Shown piece by piece: positions 28,938 to 40,672 of a stretch of 64,000 bases of DNA (the stretch's first letter is position 1; every line of letters starts with the position of its first letter). A model generated the notes under the pieces. It saw only the letters and a list, made by a program, of their open reading frames with translations, was not told where the DNA came from and made no database searches. The DNA is taken from assembly GCA_025201845.1 (NCBI GenBank), contig MU603946.1, positions 119,631 through 183,630 on the forward strand. The letters are read 5' to 3'. Source of the stretch: Martensiomyces pterosporus (lineage: Eukaryota > Kickxellomycota > Kickxellomycetes > Kickxellales > Kickxellaceae). A program made the position numbers and the translations under genes.

Positions 28938-29210
28938 CTACAGGGTGAAGCGTGTGGATGCGAGATATTTTTGCGCACACGCGCGTGCAGCTTGTTAGAA
29001 AGAAGGGGGTATACAAGATTCCAAGCGAGAATATGAGTAGTCAAATGGCGAGCAAAGCAGAGACTGAAAAGGCGAGCAGTGGGAAGGAAAATAAATGAGC
29101 TGAACAAAGGAGGGAGGAGGGAGGAGCTGCTGCGATGAACAAGAGATATGAGTACATTACAAAAGCAATATGCATAGTATGCAGCAAGCTGTCGCTGGGC
29201 GCCATTCTAC

Positions 29211-29432
29211 TGAAAATAGATTGCTTTGCTTTGCTGGCTGCTCGCTTTCTCCTTCGCTGCTTTCATTAAGGCAGGCGACAAGCAAACGAGGCAGCGAAAA
29301 ATCCTCCTGGACGGGCAAGCGGCATATTGTCTGCACAGCCCTGGGCGACAATGGCCTTGGAACATCCAGGGCAAAGAGTTGGGGATGGAGCGAAGCACCG
29401 TCATAATAACTTGACCCATCCACAGAGGCCAT
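29211..29432 (-). CDS. Candidate first exon of the Rab GEF gene
   Basis: An open frame of 74 codons from an ATG at 29432 (MASVDGSSYYDGASLHP...). It reaches a possible phase-0 donor (GTAGAA) at 29210 that would splice to 28937 across a 273-nt intron. The residues are acidic, Ser-rich and protein-like. The donor is not consensus and the intron would be longer than the others seen here, so this is a proposal only. Confidence 0.3.
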
Positions 29433-31221
29433 GCTCCGCACAGGGCGAATGTGGGCATCCTGTTGGAGAGTGACAACGACAGCAAGCGCGCTTTTTGTCG
29501 TGCGGGGCAAAGAGAGGATGGGGAGACGCTGAAGGAGGAGCATTCACCGCCAGCACAGCTGAATCAGGGCTCCATATCGGGGCACAGAGCTGCTTGTTGC
29601 ATCTGCTGCCTCAGAAGCCTCTCCTATCTTTGGCTGCGGTTGGCCGCGGGGGTTGCTAAACCATACTAGGCAGGTCGGGAGCGCGCGGCCGGGTTTTGCT
29701 TTGCCTGCTCTCTTCGTCTGCCGCTGCTCGTTTCTGGCGCATCCCAAGTTTGGTAGGCAGAAAATAAAAAGTGGGCGCAGGCGAGCATTTGGGAAATGTG
29801 GAGGCAGCGGCCGAATATGAGGGCGGAAATGAGGCGCTGAACAAATTTCAAATCCAGTGCCTCTACTGTGTGCATTTAGGGCTTATGCATGGAGAAAAGG
29901 GCGGTCGAGGAGCACTGAGCACGACAGGCGTGCAGCACAAGTGCGCGAGCGCTTACAGTTGAGCCTGTGCTTTCCATATTTGGCAGGAAGGGAGGATATT
30001 GTAGGCGATACCAACATGGGTCAAGGATATATGAGCAAGTCTGCTGTTGCGGCTGACGGGCTGCAGGATATTTGCGTATGTCTCGAGTAAGGAGTCTGTA
30101 GATGCTGGGGAAAATTGCAGTGGAAGAGGCAAAAGGAAAAGGGAAGCGCTCAAGCAGCATATGCAGCGGGAAGCGCCGCTGTATATGGACAGCACCGAGG
30201 CGGGGGCGGACGTCCAGCTACGGAATAGTGGCAGGACGGCGGGGGATCTGTGTATAAAGAGGGGTGTTTCTTAAACGGTCTAGGCCCGAATGCCCAAGGA
30301 GACATTGTGGATATGGCAAAAGTAGAGGCAATAGGCAGTGCTCGCGGGGGTGTTGCTTCTCAGACAAAGGAACTAAATATAATGCCCAGGTTTTCATGGC
30401 ACGTAGACAAACATGGAATGCGCTTGCTGCCAAGCAGCCTTTCTTTCCCCCCACATCCCCATGCTCCCCGCACCCCTCGCACCTTCTTGTCCAACCACAG
30501 CATATAAAGCTATAGCTGCTTTCTTGTTCTACGAACAGTGTCTTTCCAGCCGAGAATGGAAGATGCGTGGGCTGTTTGGTGCCGGTGCAAAACACAAAGG
30601 TGCAGGATCGGGAGAACCAAAGCTGCTTGCATTGTGCACCGCTCTTGAGCCGATTCTTCCGCTGGTGCTGCTGGCAGCTAGCCACAATCGGCTCGAGCAG
30701 CAAATTGTAAGCGCAGACAAGCGCAGCCAGCGGGCGAGGAGCGGGGGACATTGAAAGAGAGTCAGAAATGACAATAGAGCGGTGGACGAGACAGCGCATC
30801 TGCAGAATCGCCAAAATAAACCAGGATGGCTGGCTGCCAGAGTCGAAGCCACGACCCAGAAAAAGGAGCTCGAGACAATCGAAAGTGCAGCCATTTTCGG
30901 CCATATGCTAAACGCAGTCCGCAACTTTGCCTGTGTAGAACTGCCGTGTATGAGGTGGTGGGAGAAAGCAAAAGGGCAGAAGCGGGCACTGCTGACAATG
31001 GCTGCAGCTGAAGGTTATATTGCACGGCTGGCAGTAGTTGCAGGCACTGGTTTCGGACACACTGGGCTGCTGAGTGGGGTAGGGCAGCCGAAATGCCTGC
31101 CTGCTGCCTGGCTCATACTGAGCCAAGGCGGGACTTGCTGGGCTCTTGGGCGTCAGATGTAGTGTGCAAAAGATGGCAGGCCCTACTTACGGCTTTGGTT
31201 CGAATATCGCTCGTTGTCTTT

Positions 31222-31373
31222 GCTGTTGCCGACTGATCCCCCACTAGCGGAGTTAGCAATATGAAAGACATGCTGACTAGCAGGTGCAGCCCGCAGAGCT
31301 GTTGCCGACTGATCCCCCACTAGCGGAGTTAGCAATATGAAAGACATGCTGACTAGCAGGTGCAGCCCGCAGA
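31222..31373. repeat. Perfect 76-bp tandem duplication
   Basis: Copies at 31222-31297 and 31298-31373, directly adjacent. I see no differences. The unit begins GCTGTTGCCGACTGATCC and ends GTGCAGCCCGCAGA. No gene is affected. Confidence 0.93.
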
Positions 31374-31562
31374 AAATAAGAGTCGAAATAGTTACAGATG
31401 CTTGTATGCTGTTGCAGTTGATCTGCCACGAGCCTAGAAAAGGAAATGAAAAATAAGACCAAAAGCCTCAGCGAACAACGAGAAGCAGAGAAAGAATGAA
31501 AGAGCTGCTGCTGGTTTCTCTTGTTTGTATGCTAGCATGCAAGCCATGGGCTGGAGGAGGAA

Positions 31563-31581
31563 GAGAGAGAGAGAGAGAGGA
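31563..31581. repeat. GA dinucleotide run
   Basis: A GAGAGAGAGAGA-type run of about 19 bases flanked by purine-rich sequence; a simple-sequence repeat. Confidence 0.7.
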
Positions 31582-31838
31582 AGGAGGCGTTGGGAAGCAA
31601 GCAGCTCGACAGCACTCGACATGGCACCCAGCTAAAAGCATGTCGTAGCTGGGGAGAGAGGCCTGCATATGTGGACGCATGCTAAGGCTGGGCTACCAGA
31701 AGTGCACGGGCGGACTCAGTGCGAGCTGCTGCTTCCGCAGCGGCCCGCCAAGCCAAGAACCAAAAACTGGGTGCGGGGAAGGGGATGTTTGGTTCTCTTC
31801 GAGGTTGTCGGCATCGTTTTTGCCTTGGTCTTCTGTGC

Positions 31839-31862
31839 CTGCCTGCCTGCCTGCCTGCCTGC
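31839..31862. repeat. TGCC tetranucleotide run
   Basis: Several consecutive TGCC units in CTGTGCCTGCCTGCCTGCC and onwards; a simple-sequence repeat in a gene-free region. Confidence 0.75.
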
Positions 31863-32460
31863 TCTGTGTATTTCATATTTTTGAATAGCCGAAACGTTTG
31901 GAGTCTGGCAAAAGTCTTGCCTCGATCCTCGATCCCTCGTGTCCCCAGAATTCAACTTCATGGGTGTCCCGTTCAGCGTCGCCTTCTTGCCTACGCAGCA
32001 GCGGTAAGCTTAACCGCATCGTGCATCACACGTCAGGCTATGGCCAGCTGAATAGTAGATTGTTTGGACGCGCTCTTTGTGTGCAGAGCACATGTGTTTT
32101 GGCCGCCTGGCGGTTTGTTTGTTTTTGCCAAAACAAGGCAAGAGAAAAACTGTGATCTCATAGGAATAGAAGAGCAGTACGCCATCGTTGTCCGCCATCC
32201 CCCCGATCCCCCGCGCCCATGACATCAGCATCGCTGGCAGCCTGCCTGCAATTCGCTGTTGCTGCTACTGCTGCTATTTTCCTCCAGCAGCTTACTCTCG
32301 TCTGCTCGCGGCAGCAGCAGCAGCAGCGCACGCGTGGCTCGAGGAAGCTGCGCATATGGCCAGGAAAACCGACATTTGAGCAACTCTTCAAAGAGCACAC
32401 AAAAAGCAGAAGAAAGGAGCCTGTGCTGCGTGGTGCCAAACAAAAGAAAAAAAACAAGCA

Positions 32461-35400
32461 TTAGATGTCCTCCATGACAAGGCGCGGAAGAATGTTCATC
32501 GACTGCAGCTCCTGGAACAGCAGCTTGCACGCATAGGGGATCTTGATCGGCACCATGGTCTTGCTCGATCTGCACACCTGGCACCAGCCCTTATACCCGA
32601 TATATCCGCAGGCCTCGCAGACGTGAACCTCAAACACATCGGACGAGATCATCAGCCGCTCGAGCAGCAGCATGGATGCTCCGTAGCCGATCAGACAGTC
32701 CTTCTCCATCTCGCCCAGGCGCAGCCCACCGTCGCGCGACCTGCCCTCCGTGGGCTGCCGGGTGAGCACCGCACGCGGTCCGCGCGCACGCGCATGCATC
32801 TTGTCTGCCACCATGTGCTTGAGTCGCTGGTAGTAGGTGGCTCCGTTGAAGATGTACGCGCCCACGGGCTCGCCGGTGATGCCCGACGTCACGTAGTCCT
32901 TGCCCGTGTAGCTGTATCCGTGGTCGATGAGGATCCGGCACATGTCCTCCATCTTGCTCCCGCCAAAGCACGTTCCGTACTGCAGCTCGCCCTTGATCGC
33001 ACCCGCCTTGCTAGCCACAAACTCCATCAGCTTGCCAACCGTCATTCGCGAGGGGAAGCCGTGCGGGTTCATGATGATGTCCGGGAAGATTCCGCGGTCC
33101 GTAAAGGGCATGTCCTCCTGCTGCACAATGATTCCGCACACGCCCTTCTGCCCGTGTCGCGAGGAGAACTTGTCGCCAAGCTCGGGCCGCCGCGTCTGGC
33201 GCAGGAGGTACTTGACCAGCACCTGGTCCGAGTCAGTGTCCGTCATCATCACCTTGTCGACGTATCCGTGGTCCGGGTACTTGAACGACATTGGCACCGA
33301 CTTGTACTCCACGTTGCCAGAGGACCCGGCGGCTCCTGCATTGATGTCGTTTCCGCCATCGACAGGCGACTGCTTGTGCAAGAAGATGTCGCCGTTATTC
33401 AGCTCCGTGCCCGGAGCAGCCAGGCCGTCGTCGTCGAGGGGCTTGAACCGCTCAGGGACCCTGCCTTTCGCATCCACGGGCGGGGGGACAATGCGGTCGT
33501 GGGTGCCGTTGGCGTACTTGCGCAGGATAGTCGAGAACTTGCGCATCACCTGGCAGCGCCCAAACCCGCGGTCAAGCGACGACTTGTTGATCACCAGCGC
33601 ATCCTCAATATCGTATCCCGAGTACGACATGACAAAGACCGACCCGTTCTGTCCGGCAGGCAGCTTGTCGTAGTTGATCAGCTCGATGGTCTTTGTCTTG
33701 ACCATCGGCTGCTGGGGATACACCATCAGGTAGAGCAGCGTGTCGATGCGGTTGAGCTGGTTGTAAGCGATAGCCCCAATCGCCTGCTTGCCCATAGCAG
33801 ACTGGTACGTGTTGCGCGGGGACTGGTTGTGGTGGGGGTACGGAATGAGGCCAGCGACGGCGCCCAGCAGCGTGAATGGCTCGATCTCCAAGTGCGTTGT
33901 ATACGGCTTGATCTCTTTCTCGTAGATGGCGATGTTGCAGTCGTTCTCCTCGTTGACATCGAGGTACTCGACAAGACCCAGGCGCAGAAAATCGTCGAAC
34001 TGGAGGCCTCCCGCCATCAGCTGCTGAATGTGGATGTCCTTGACGCGGCTGACGCCCTGCTCGACGATGATCAGGGGGCGACAGATGCGGCCGTTATCCG
34101 CAGAGATGTTCACGGTGCTGCGGTGGTCGTCGATGTAGACGCTGACAAACGCCGGGATCCGGCCGCTGCGGCGCAGGATGCGGAACTGGCGAACGAACCG
34201 CTGCGCTGCCCTGGTGACGCCCAGGATCAGGCCGTTGAGGAACACAATGTGGGTTCCAGGGGCATGCAGCTCGGCGCCGGTGACCAGGGCAACGTCCTCG
34301 ACGCCCAGGGCAAACGCCACACGCCGGATGGGCTCCTCCTCGTCGTCAGTCGTAATGTGGGTCATCAGCGCCAGGTTCTTGACCAGGCCGCAAAGCTCTC
34401 CTTCGGGGGTATCCGCAGGGCACAGCATGCCCCACTGCGAGGGCTGCAGGGCTCGGGGACCCGACACCTTGCGCGTCTTTTCAAACTGACTGCTGATTCG
34501 GGTCATCATTCCAAGCGCCGAGATATACGACAGGCGCGAAAGGATGTGCGTGACGCCAGCACGCTCCATTTTGAACCGCTTCAGCGACCAGTTACCGGTG
34601 CTGATTGCGCGGGTGAGCCCCTGCGTGATCAGGTCGCCGTGGCACTGCAGCTGGTTGTACGCGTCAAAGGGCTGCGCGCGGTTGGGCTTCTTCAGGATCT
34701 TGTCGATGTTGAGCTTCAGGTCAGAGTTGAAGCGCTTGAACAGGTCCTCGAACAGAAGCGCGATGAGCTGCCCCGCCAGCTCCAGACGCTTGTTTCCGAG
34801 GTAGTCCAGGTCGTCCGTCATGCTGTCGTTGTTGACGGCCTGCAGCACACGCCGCGCCATCATTGCCACGTACACGCACTTGTTGCGGAAGTCGCTGCCG
34901 TTCACCGGCACATGGGCAAGCACAACGTTTGCCAGCACGTCCAGGGCGTCCTCATACGGCGCGCGGCGTGGAGCACCGGGGCGGCGCGGCATCTTGACCT
35001 TGGAGCCAATGTAGTCGAGCGCTGCGCGCTGCGTAAACAGCTTGGACGCAGCACCCTCTTCGAGAGTCGGCGCCAGCATGTCGAGGTACAGGGGGTCGAG
35101 CCCAGCCACCAGCTGGGCAATCTCCTTGTCGGCAGTCATCCCCATAGCGCGCATGGCAACAACAAGCGGCACGTCGTCGTGGATCATGTTGTGCTTCAGG
35201 TACAGCCGCCCGTTCTTGTAGAACACGTAGGTTTTCGACTTGCGCTCGTGCGTGCTGGAAGTGACGTTGGCTGCCATGAACCCCTTGTTATCAATCTGGA
35301 TGATGATGCGGTTCTTGGACATTTGCTCCTGCACCAGAATCACCTTCTCAGTTCCGCGCACGATGAAATAGCCTCCAGGATCCAGGGGGCACTCCTGCAT

Positions 35401-35955
35401 CTTGGCCATCTCCGCCTCGTTCCTGCCAGTCAGCACGCACCGAGCGGATCTCAGCATGATCGGCATGCGCCCAATAACAACGCCCTTGCGGATGACTCTG
35501 GACCTTCCACGCGTATACTCAATGTCCACAGCAACAGGCGCCGCATAGGTCAGGTCGCGCAGGCGGCACTCGTGCGGGGTAATCGAGCGGTTGGCTGCGT
35601 CCGGGTCGGTTCTCTCGGGCATGCCGACGCGGATGCCCGTGTACTTGAGGTAAAAGCTGGGGTCCACGTCCGAGGTGACCAGCTCGTTGGCCTTTACGAT
35701 CTTCTTCAAATCCACCTCGATAAAATAGTTGAACGAGTCAATGTGCTGCTTGACAAGGCCCTTTACGCGCAAAAAGGCTGGTAGCAGCTGCCACTTGTCC
35801 TCGGCTGTGGGGATCGGATCGCTCAGTCCCTTTGCATCTCCTCCTCCGTTGGTGCTAGGACCAGCGCCCAGCAGCACTGCCGCATCCGCCTGAGAGCCCG
35901 CCTTGAGCCGCTCGTGCTGCAGGGGGTTTGTGTTTGTCATTCTGTCGACCTCCAT
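32461..35955 (-). CDS. RET1: RNA polymerase III second-largest subunit RPC2
   Basis: Catalytic beta-like subunit of RNA polymerase III, which makes tRNA and 5S rRNA in the nucleus. Length is 1164 aa against ~1149 for yeast Ret1. Near the N-terminus [22 protein letters not shown] is the Pol III-type signature (Pol I and Pol II differ here). Later motifs include [33 protein letters not shown] and [15 protein letters not shown] (hybrid-binding and wall regions). The C-terminal zinc site is [16 protein letters not shown]. It is a single exon. The ATG at 35955 is used; an in-frame ATG five codons later (35940) is equally possible. Confidence 0.97.
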   Translation of the reverse strand: MEVDRMTNTNPLQHERLKAGSQADAAVLLGAGPSTNGGGDAKGLSDPIPTAEDKWQLLPAFLRVKGLVKQHIDSFNYFIEVDLKKIVKANELVTSDVDPSFYLKYTGIRVGMPERTDPDAANRSITPHECRLRDLTYAAPVAVDIEYTRGRSRVIRKGVVIGRMPIMLRSARCVLTGRNEAEMAKMQECPLDPGGYFIVRGTEKVILVQEQMSKNRIIIQIDNKGFMAANVTSSTHERKSKTYVFYKNGRLYLKHNMIHDDVPLVVAMRAMGMTADKEIAQLVAGLDPLYLDMLAPTLEEGAASKLFTQRAALDYIGSKVKMPRRPGAPRRAPYEDALDVLANVVLAHVPVNGSDFRNKCVYVAMMARRVLQAVNNDSMTDDLDYLGNKRLELAGQLIALLFEDLFKRFNSDLKLNIDKILKKPNRAQPFDAYNQLQCHGDLITQGLTRAISTGNWSLKRFKMERAGVTHILSRLSYISALGMMTRISSQFEKTRKVSGPRALQPSQWGMLCPADTPEGELCGLVKNLALMTHITTDDEEEPIRRVAFALGVEDVALVTGAELHAPGTHIVFLNGLILGVTRAAQRFVRQFRILRRSGRIPAFVSVYIDDHRSTVNISADNGRICRPLIIVEQGVSRVKDIHIQQLMAGGLQFDDFLRLGLVEYLDVNEENDCNIAIYEKEIKPYTTHLEIEPFTLLGAVAGLIPYPHHNQSPRNTYQSAMGKQAIGAIAYNQLNRIDTLLYLMVYPQQPMVKTKTIELINYDKLPAGQNGSVFVMSYSGYDIEDALVINKSSLDRGFGRCQVMRKFSTILRKYANGTHDRIVPPPVDAKGRVPERFKPLDDDGLAAPGTELNNGDIFLHKQSPVDGGNDINAGAAGSSGNVEYKSVPMSFKYPDHGYVDKVMMTDTDSDQVLVKYLLRQTRRPELGDKFSSRHGQKGVCGIIVQQEDMPFTDRGIFPDIIMNPHGFPSRMTVGKLMEFVASKAGAIKGELQYGTCFGGSKMEDMCRILIDHGYSYTGKDYVTSGITGEPVGAYIFNGATYYQRLKHMVADKMHARARGPRAVLTRQPTEGRSRDGGLRLGEMEKDCLIGYGASMLLLERLMISSDVFEVHVCEACGYIGYKGWCQVCRSSKTMVPIKIPYACKLLFQELQSMNILPRLVMEDI

Positions 35956-37372
35956 TTCCTTTCAGCCAAGCGGGGGGGGGGTGAAAAATGAGGCGCGCTG
36001 GAACGGGGTGCAGCTGCGCGTATGGCTGAATAGCAGTGAATTAAACAAAATAAAGGGGCCCAAGATTGGTAGGAAGAGGTTGGAATGCACACGTATGAGG
36101 GGCAATAATTGGAAGGCGCTTCAGCACAGAAGAAAGGCGCATGCGGCTCTGGTGACGCTGGTGCTGTGCTCCCTCGGCGCTGCTTCTGCTCAAGAAATAA
36201 AATTTTCTGCCTACCTGCGGTCGGCTCATCCTCGAGATGGCTTGCGAGCCGACTTGGTGCCGCTGGGCTTCATTTCTGCAGCCCTTGGTGCCAGCGCACA
36301 CGGGCCTGGAAATAAATCACCACTCGAAAAGCCTCGGATTTCGCCTGCGGACTTTTTGCCCTGGCTCATATGCGCTGGACGAGTTCCGCTCGGCATCGCC
36401 CCATCCCCCGCACATGGAAGAGCAGGCTCCCTAGCCTGCGGCAGCGGCCAGCGGCCAGCGGCATTCAGACGGTTCCCCTCCAGCTTCCCTGGGCTCTTTT
36501 TCCTCTGCATGGTCTTTTCTTATTCAGCTTGTAATAACACCCTGTACATTAGTTGCGCTCTGTGCCGCCACAGCCTTCTTCCTGTTTCGCATTCGGGCCT
36601 GTGGCTATTTCCACTGCTATTGCTACTGGTAGATATTGCGCCGCCCCTCCTCCCCGCAGATCCTATTTCTGGCAGCCTTCATCTACGTGCGCTACTACCC
36701 CTTTCTGCCCGAGGGCCTGGATCGCTTTGGGTTTGCGCTCTGTCGGCCGTCAATTCCAAGCCAGCCACACGCGTTCATCGCAAAAATAAAACCAAAAGGG
36801 TAAGGATGCCTAAATAGACAGCGTCATCTCGGTGGTGTGCTGCCACCACTAGGCACGCGCACATCTGCACTTGTGTGTGGAGAGCGCCATCGACAGACTC
36901 GTGTTTTCATATTGCAGGTCGATTTCACCAGCGGTATGAAACTAAAAATATGGCATGGTTCTAGAGCTCACGTTGGTGGTATTATTAAACGCAGCTCCCT
37001 ACAGGTGGTCGAGAGTGCTAATTCCATTGTACATATCGGCTAGCTGGAATATAGAACTAGAGCCAATGCATTTGTTTTCAGATGAGGGGGTCCAGTGCCT
37101 GTTTTTAGACAAGAGACCATGCCTTTTGCTCTTTCCAGCTGGTCTGGGATGCTCTGCTGCTCCAGACTTGTATAATCTACGCAGCCGTGCGCCTCGCTCC
37201 AATTCGGAATCCACTCCCTTCGATCTCCCGCTCTTGCCTCAGCAATTCTCCTTCGATACACGCATCTGTCGTCTCGATTCCATTATTTCCACAAATACAT
37301 ACAGCTGCCTCCTAGTCCTTTCGCAGTCGTGCATTGCAGCCGGTTTCTAACATCCACACCTCATTTGCTCGT
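35956..37372. other. 1.4-kb divergent upstream region
   Basis: Lies between the RPC2 start (-) and the start of the Tag1-like gene (+). A run of ten G at 35972-35981 sits just upstream of RPC2. One plus-strand frame stays open from 35903 to 36817; its part from the ATG at ~36095 has a signal-peptide-like stretch but otherwise looks non-coding. The ~150 nt before 37373 are C/T-rich leader. Confidence 0.45.
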
Positions 37373-39625
37373 ATGAAGAACAGCAGATATAACACCTGCT
37401 TTGCTAGCAGCGAATCAAGCGAGTTTCTCTCGCTCGACGAACCACACAGCACCACCACAACCGAGGATCAAGCAACGATGGTCAGCAGAAAGCGCGGGCT
37501 ACAAGACAGCTCCTCCAGCAGCGACAGCCAGCAGCCGCAGATCCACGAGATATCCAGCAGCAGCGAAAGCCAACACAAGCCGCAGCTAATCTACACCAAA
37601 CCACAGCACCAAAAGTCGCCATTTTCAGCAGGTGGGCTCAGCCATATCAAGAGCTACAGCGATGGCGTGATGACTGCCAACTTGGTCTACGTGCCTGATG
37701 CCCAGGATGCCCATGATGAGTCGGATTTTGAATCGGATGTAGATAAAGAGCTGCAGGCGGTCGTGGAAATGGTCATCCAGGGCGGCGTTCCACAAACCGG
37801 CACCACTGCCACTGGTGGTGTCCAGCCACTACCGCAGCACCCGCATTATAATCGCGGCAAAGCATTGATTGCGCCATATCCGAGGAGCACATTTATACCA
37901 GCGTCGAGCTCGACTCTCGATATGGCACGGGACTCCGCCCGCCACCGCCAGTCACCTCTACAGCAGCAGCAGCAGCATAGCCAACAGCAAATGAGACACA
38001 GACACGACAAGAAGAACGACAAAAGAACCAAGCGCAAAACCCTTTCGATGAAAAGATTCGCGTCACCACTCGAGAGACAATTGGGTAAACGAAAGGTCGA
38101 GCAGCCAACAACCGCCCCTGAGAAAAATGCCAAGTGCTCCGAGTGCGCGCCCTTCGATCCATCCAAGGCTGGCCGCCTGGGCGTCTTCCTGTACCCAGCC
38201 ATCCGCTGGCTGCAGGAGCGACCACTGGCGGCATTCAGCATTGCACTGGGCGTTCTAGTCGTCCTGCTGATCGTCATCATCGTCATCGTCATCGTCGGCG
38301 TGCTTCCCAATCTCATGCGCGCCATTGTCCAGGACCTCTCGCTGACCATGACCTCCGTTCACGCTATTCCTCCGCCGGAGTACTCGGGGCTGCTGTTGCC
38401 CACTGAGTCGCAGCTTGGCACACTGCCCACCTCCACTGTCACTCATAATGCACGCATGCTCACAGAGCCTGATCCGCGTGCAAATGAGTGGAGTCAGGAG
38501 GCATTTCCGCTTACGTCGTCGGCTTTCAGGTTCCCCAGCACACCTGCTCTTGTGCCTATGCCAATTGTAGATAGGGTGGGGGCTGCGAATGCTTTGGCAA
38601 ACGGCATTCGTGAGGGTGGCCAGCAGCCAAGCTCATCAGCGCCGCCGTCAGCAGCTGTTGTGGTCACCGCCACCGCTCTGAGCTCGCCCGTGCGAGCAAG
38701 CATTGGCCTGGGTTCTGCTGCAGTGAGCATCATCAGCGGCTCTCATCCAAACCGCCCCCTCCTGTTCCGCCGCCAGAACATAGCACATGAATCGAAGCAT
38801 GCCGACACCACGGTCCACGAAGACGTGGCAGTGACAGTTACGCACACATCGACCAGCACCCTGAGGATCCCCAGGTTCCCCGTATCGAATGTCTACTCGC
38901 CGCTAGCCACCAACGCCGGTGCAGTCGTTGCTACCATTGCCAACACGCAGCCGGCGCTACAGGTGCTGCCCTTGCCAGCCGCCACATCGCTGAAGGATCT
39001 GCCGCTCACGTCCGAGAAGTACATGATGCAGGTCTCTGGCAACATGACGTCGGGCGGCCCTATTGGGGTCACCATCCAGTTCACCGAGCCCCTGCGCCTG
39101 TTCTGGCGCGACATCGAGATCGGCATAGTCGAGCACCCCGAAACCATTCGCGTGCCAGGCAAGGGAACCACCGAGTGGTCGTGGCCGCCGTTCGAAGTCA
39201 CCATCCCCGGAAACATGGCCAGCACCAGTGGCGGCGAGAAAAGGGACGTGCTGGTGGTTCACACAAAAACGGAGTCGCGACTGAGGAGCGCTGCTCCGCA
39301 CAGCAGTCTGGTTACTCTGGGCAAGGACCGCGTTGCTGAGGGCGGAGTTGCTCAGCGCAGAGATATGGCGGGCTCTGTGGTTCTGGGAAGATCGGAGGCG
39401 GTGGATAGGAGAAACGACGAGCTGGGTGATTTGGCTAGCGATGAGAGCCTGGCTGACTGGTTTGCCGCGATACAGAGCCACAGGTCGTTTACGATGCAGT
39501 GGAAGTCCCGTGTCAGAGTGTCGGCTCTGGGGCTGCATACGAGTGAGATCACGTTTGACAAGTCTGTAAAGGTGCTGTGCGGCGAGACCAAAAACTGCAC
39601 AATCACTGGCCCGTCTCTCATATAA
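37373..39625 (+). CDS. Membrane protein with LEA-like (DUF3712/Tag1-type) C-terminus
   Basis: A 750-aa protein. The N-terminal ~270 residues are polar and disordered with Ser and Gln runs. One strong membrane helix follows a basic and cysteine-containing stretch (FSIALGVLVVLLIVIIVIVIV). The part after it (LPNLMRAIVQDLSLTMTSVHAI...) and the C-terminal region (MQVSGNMTSGGPIGVTIQF... RLFWRDIEIG) resemble the repeated LEA-type beta domains of fungal DUF3712 proteins such as vacuolar-membrane Tag1. The domain would be lumenal. The middle (~350-520) is low complexity. The ATG at 37373 is the first in the frame. Function is not established; homology to Tag1 is my inference from pattern, not alignment. 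Confidence 0.75.
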   Translation: MKNSRYNTCFASSESSEFLSLDEPHSTTTTEDQATMVSRKRGLQDSSSSSDSQQPQIHEISSSSESQHKPQLIYTKPQHQKSPFSAGGLSHIKSYSDGVMTANLVYVPDAQDAHDESDFESDVDKELQAVVEMVIQGGVPQTGTTATGGVQPLPQHPHYNRGKALIAPYPRSTFIPASSSTLDMARDSARHRQSPLQQQQQHSQQQMRHRHDKKNDKRTKRKTLSMKRFASPLERQLGKRKVEQPTTAPEKNAKCSECAPFDPSKAGRLGVFLYPAIRWLQERPLAAFSIALGVLVVLLIVIIVIVIVGVLPNLMRAIVQDLSLTMTSVHAIPPPEYSGLLLPTESQLGTLPTSTVTHNARMLTEPDPRANEWSQEAFPLTSSAFRFPSTPALVPMPIVDRVGAANALANGIREGGQQPSSSAPPSAAVVVTATALSSPVRASIGLGSAAVSIISGSHPNRPLLFRRQNIAHESKHADTTVHEDVAVTVTHTSTSTLRIPRFPVSNVYSPLATNAGAVVATIANTQPALQVLPLPAATSLKDLPLTSEKYMMQVSGNMTSGGPIGVTIQFTEPLRLFWRDIEIGIVEHPETIRVPGKGTTEWSWPPFEVTIPGNMASTSGGEKRDVLVVHTKTESRLRSAAPHSSLVTLGKDRVAEGGVAQRRDMAGSVVLGRSEAVDRRNDELGDLASDESLADWFAAIQSHRSFTMQWKSRVRVSALGLHTSEITFDKSVKVLCGETKNCTITGPSLI

Positions 39626-39838
39626 GTGGCGGTGATCCGCGATGGAGGCAGATTAGGCACGCGTGGATCAGGCCGCATTTTCTTGCTTGTTTTTCGCCCT
39701 TTATTCCCCTCGCCCATTTTTCGATGTTGCGTTGCATTTTTTCCCCCTCGCTATAGCTTTTCCACTTTAATTCGCAGTCGATTTCCTTCTGCATTCTCCA
39801 TACACAGCACCATACAGACCAGGAGCAACCATAGAAGC

Positions 39839-40630
39839 ATGCCAAGACACGAGCAGTCCGAGGGCGAGCCCCACGGGAGGAAGCCCTACACGAAGCACGG
39901 CAGCAGCGGCAGCGGCTTCAAGAAAACTAAGAAGCCGGCAGCAAAAAAGACCATGGACACACAGCTCCCGACTAGCCTCACGGGATGCAAGAAGCTCCTA
40001 CGCGACACAACGCGGCTGCTGAACCGGCCCAAGATGCCATCCACGAAGCGCGTAGAGCTCGAGCGCCGCGTGAAGATGCTCAATGTTCTGATGAGCCAGA
40101 TGACCAGTTCGCAGGCAGATCGGAAGAACGCCAAGAGATACCACGGCATCAAATTTGTAGAGCGCAAGAAGGTGCTGCGCAAACTGGCGCAGGCAGAGAA
40201 GGAGTCGAAGGGCGGGGATGAGGAGGACGAAGGGGAGGAGAGGATGATGGAGTTGCTGGTGGACCTGAATTATACGACGTATTATCCGGATGAGTTCAAG
40301 TATATTTCGCTGTATCCGGCGGATCCGTCAAAGACTGCGCAGGTGACGAAGGAAAAGCAAAGGAAGATCCGTGAGTCGATTAGGGCGGCTATGGAGAAGG
40401 GCGATCTGCCAAGGGACCCCAGGCTGGTGAAGGCTGAGGATCGCAAGGCAATTAGGAAGGCGAACAAGATGCTCTTGCACTCGGTATCCATAGCTGACGG
40501 TGTCAAGGTTGTCGAGGCAGAAGAGGGCGGAGAGGGATCCGATAGCGAGGAGAGCGGTGAGGAGGGTGCTGAGGGCTCGGAGAAAGATGCGGGTGATATT
40601 GAGGAGGACGAGTTCTTTGCTTCGGACTAA
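39839..40630 (+). CDS. EFG1: rRNA-processing protein Efg1
   Basis: A 263-aa nucleolar protein expected in the small-subunit processome, needed for early 18S rRNA processing. After a basic N-terminus comes the conserved Efg1 core, roughly residues 40-175: SLTGCKKLLRDTTRLLNR, YHGIKFVERKKVLRKL and the short signature LNYTTYYPDEFKYISLYP. An acidic Glu/Asp-rich tail ends the protein. The ATG at 39839 is chosen over the longer open frame upstream, which reads through T-rich leader. The gene follows the Tag1-like gene in the same direction, ~213 bp later. Confidence 0.92.
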   Translation: MPRHEQSEGEPHGRKPYTKHGSSGSGFKKTKKPAAKKTMDTQLPTSLTGCKKLLRDTTRLLNRPKMPSTKRVELERRVKMLNVLMSQMTSSQADRKNAKRYHGIKFVERKKVLRKLAQAEKESKGGDEEDEGEERMMELLVDLNYTTYYPDEFKYISLYPADPSKTAQVTKEKQRKIRESIRAAMEKGDLPRDPRLVKAEDRKAIRKANKMLLHSVSIADGVKVVEAEEGGEGSDSEESGEEGAEGSEKDAGDIEEDEFFASD

Positions 40631-40652
40631 GGGCTATCTGAACATGTCTTTG

Positions 40653-40672
40653 GCTAAATAAAAATAAATATC
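40653..40672 (+). terminator. Overlapping AATAAA signals after EFG1
   Basis: CTAAATAAAAATAAATATC contains two AATAAA hexamers about 25-35 nt after the EFG1 stop, consistent with a polyadenylation signal. Confidence 0.5.

Larger units (their letters stand above)
28938..32460. other. 3.5-kb gene-poor region
   Basis: Apart from the candidate first exon at 29211-29432, nothing is convincing here. Several frames of 80-230 aa overlap one another on opposite strands without recognisable motifs. Structure seen: a perfect 76-bp tandem duplication (31222-31373), a GA run (31563-31581) and a TGCC tetranucleotide run (about 31839-31862). The Rab GEF promoter probably lies at the left end. Confidence 0.5.

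Noticed and set aside
30218..31025. Cys/Leu-rich minus-strand frames in the 3.5-kb gap
   Set aside because: Several frames overlap, composition is that of non-coding DNA, and there is no promoter or motif support.
31150..31215. A GGTTCGAAT element resembling a tRNA B box
   Set aside because: No matching A box or acceptor stem pairing could be found around it.
32623..35784. A 1053-aa plus-strand frame opposite RPC2
   Set aside because: Long antisense frames are expected opposite GC-rich genes; the translation has no domain signatures.
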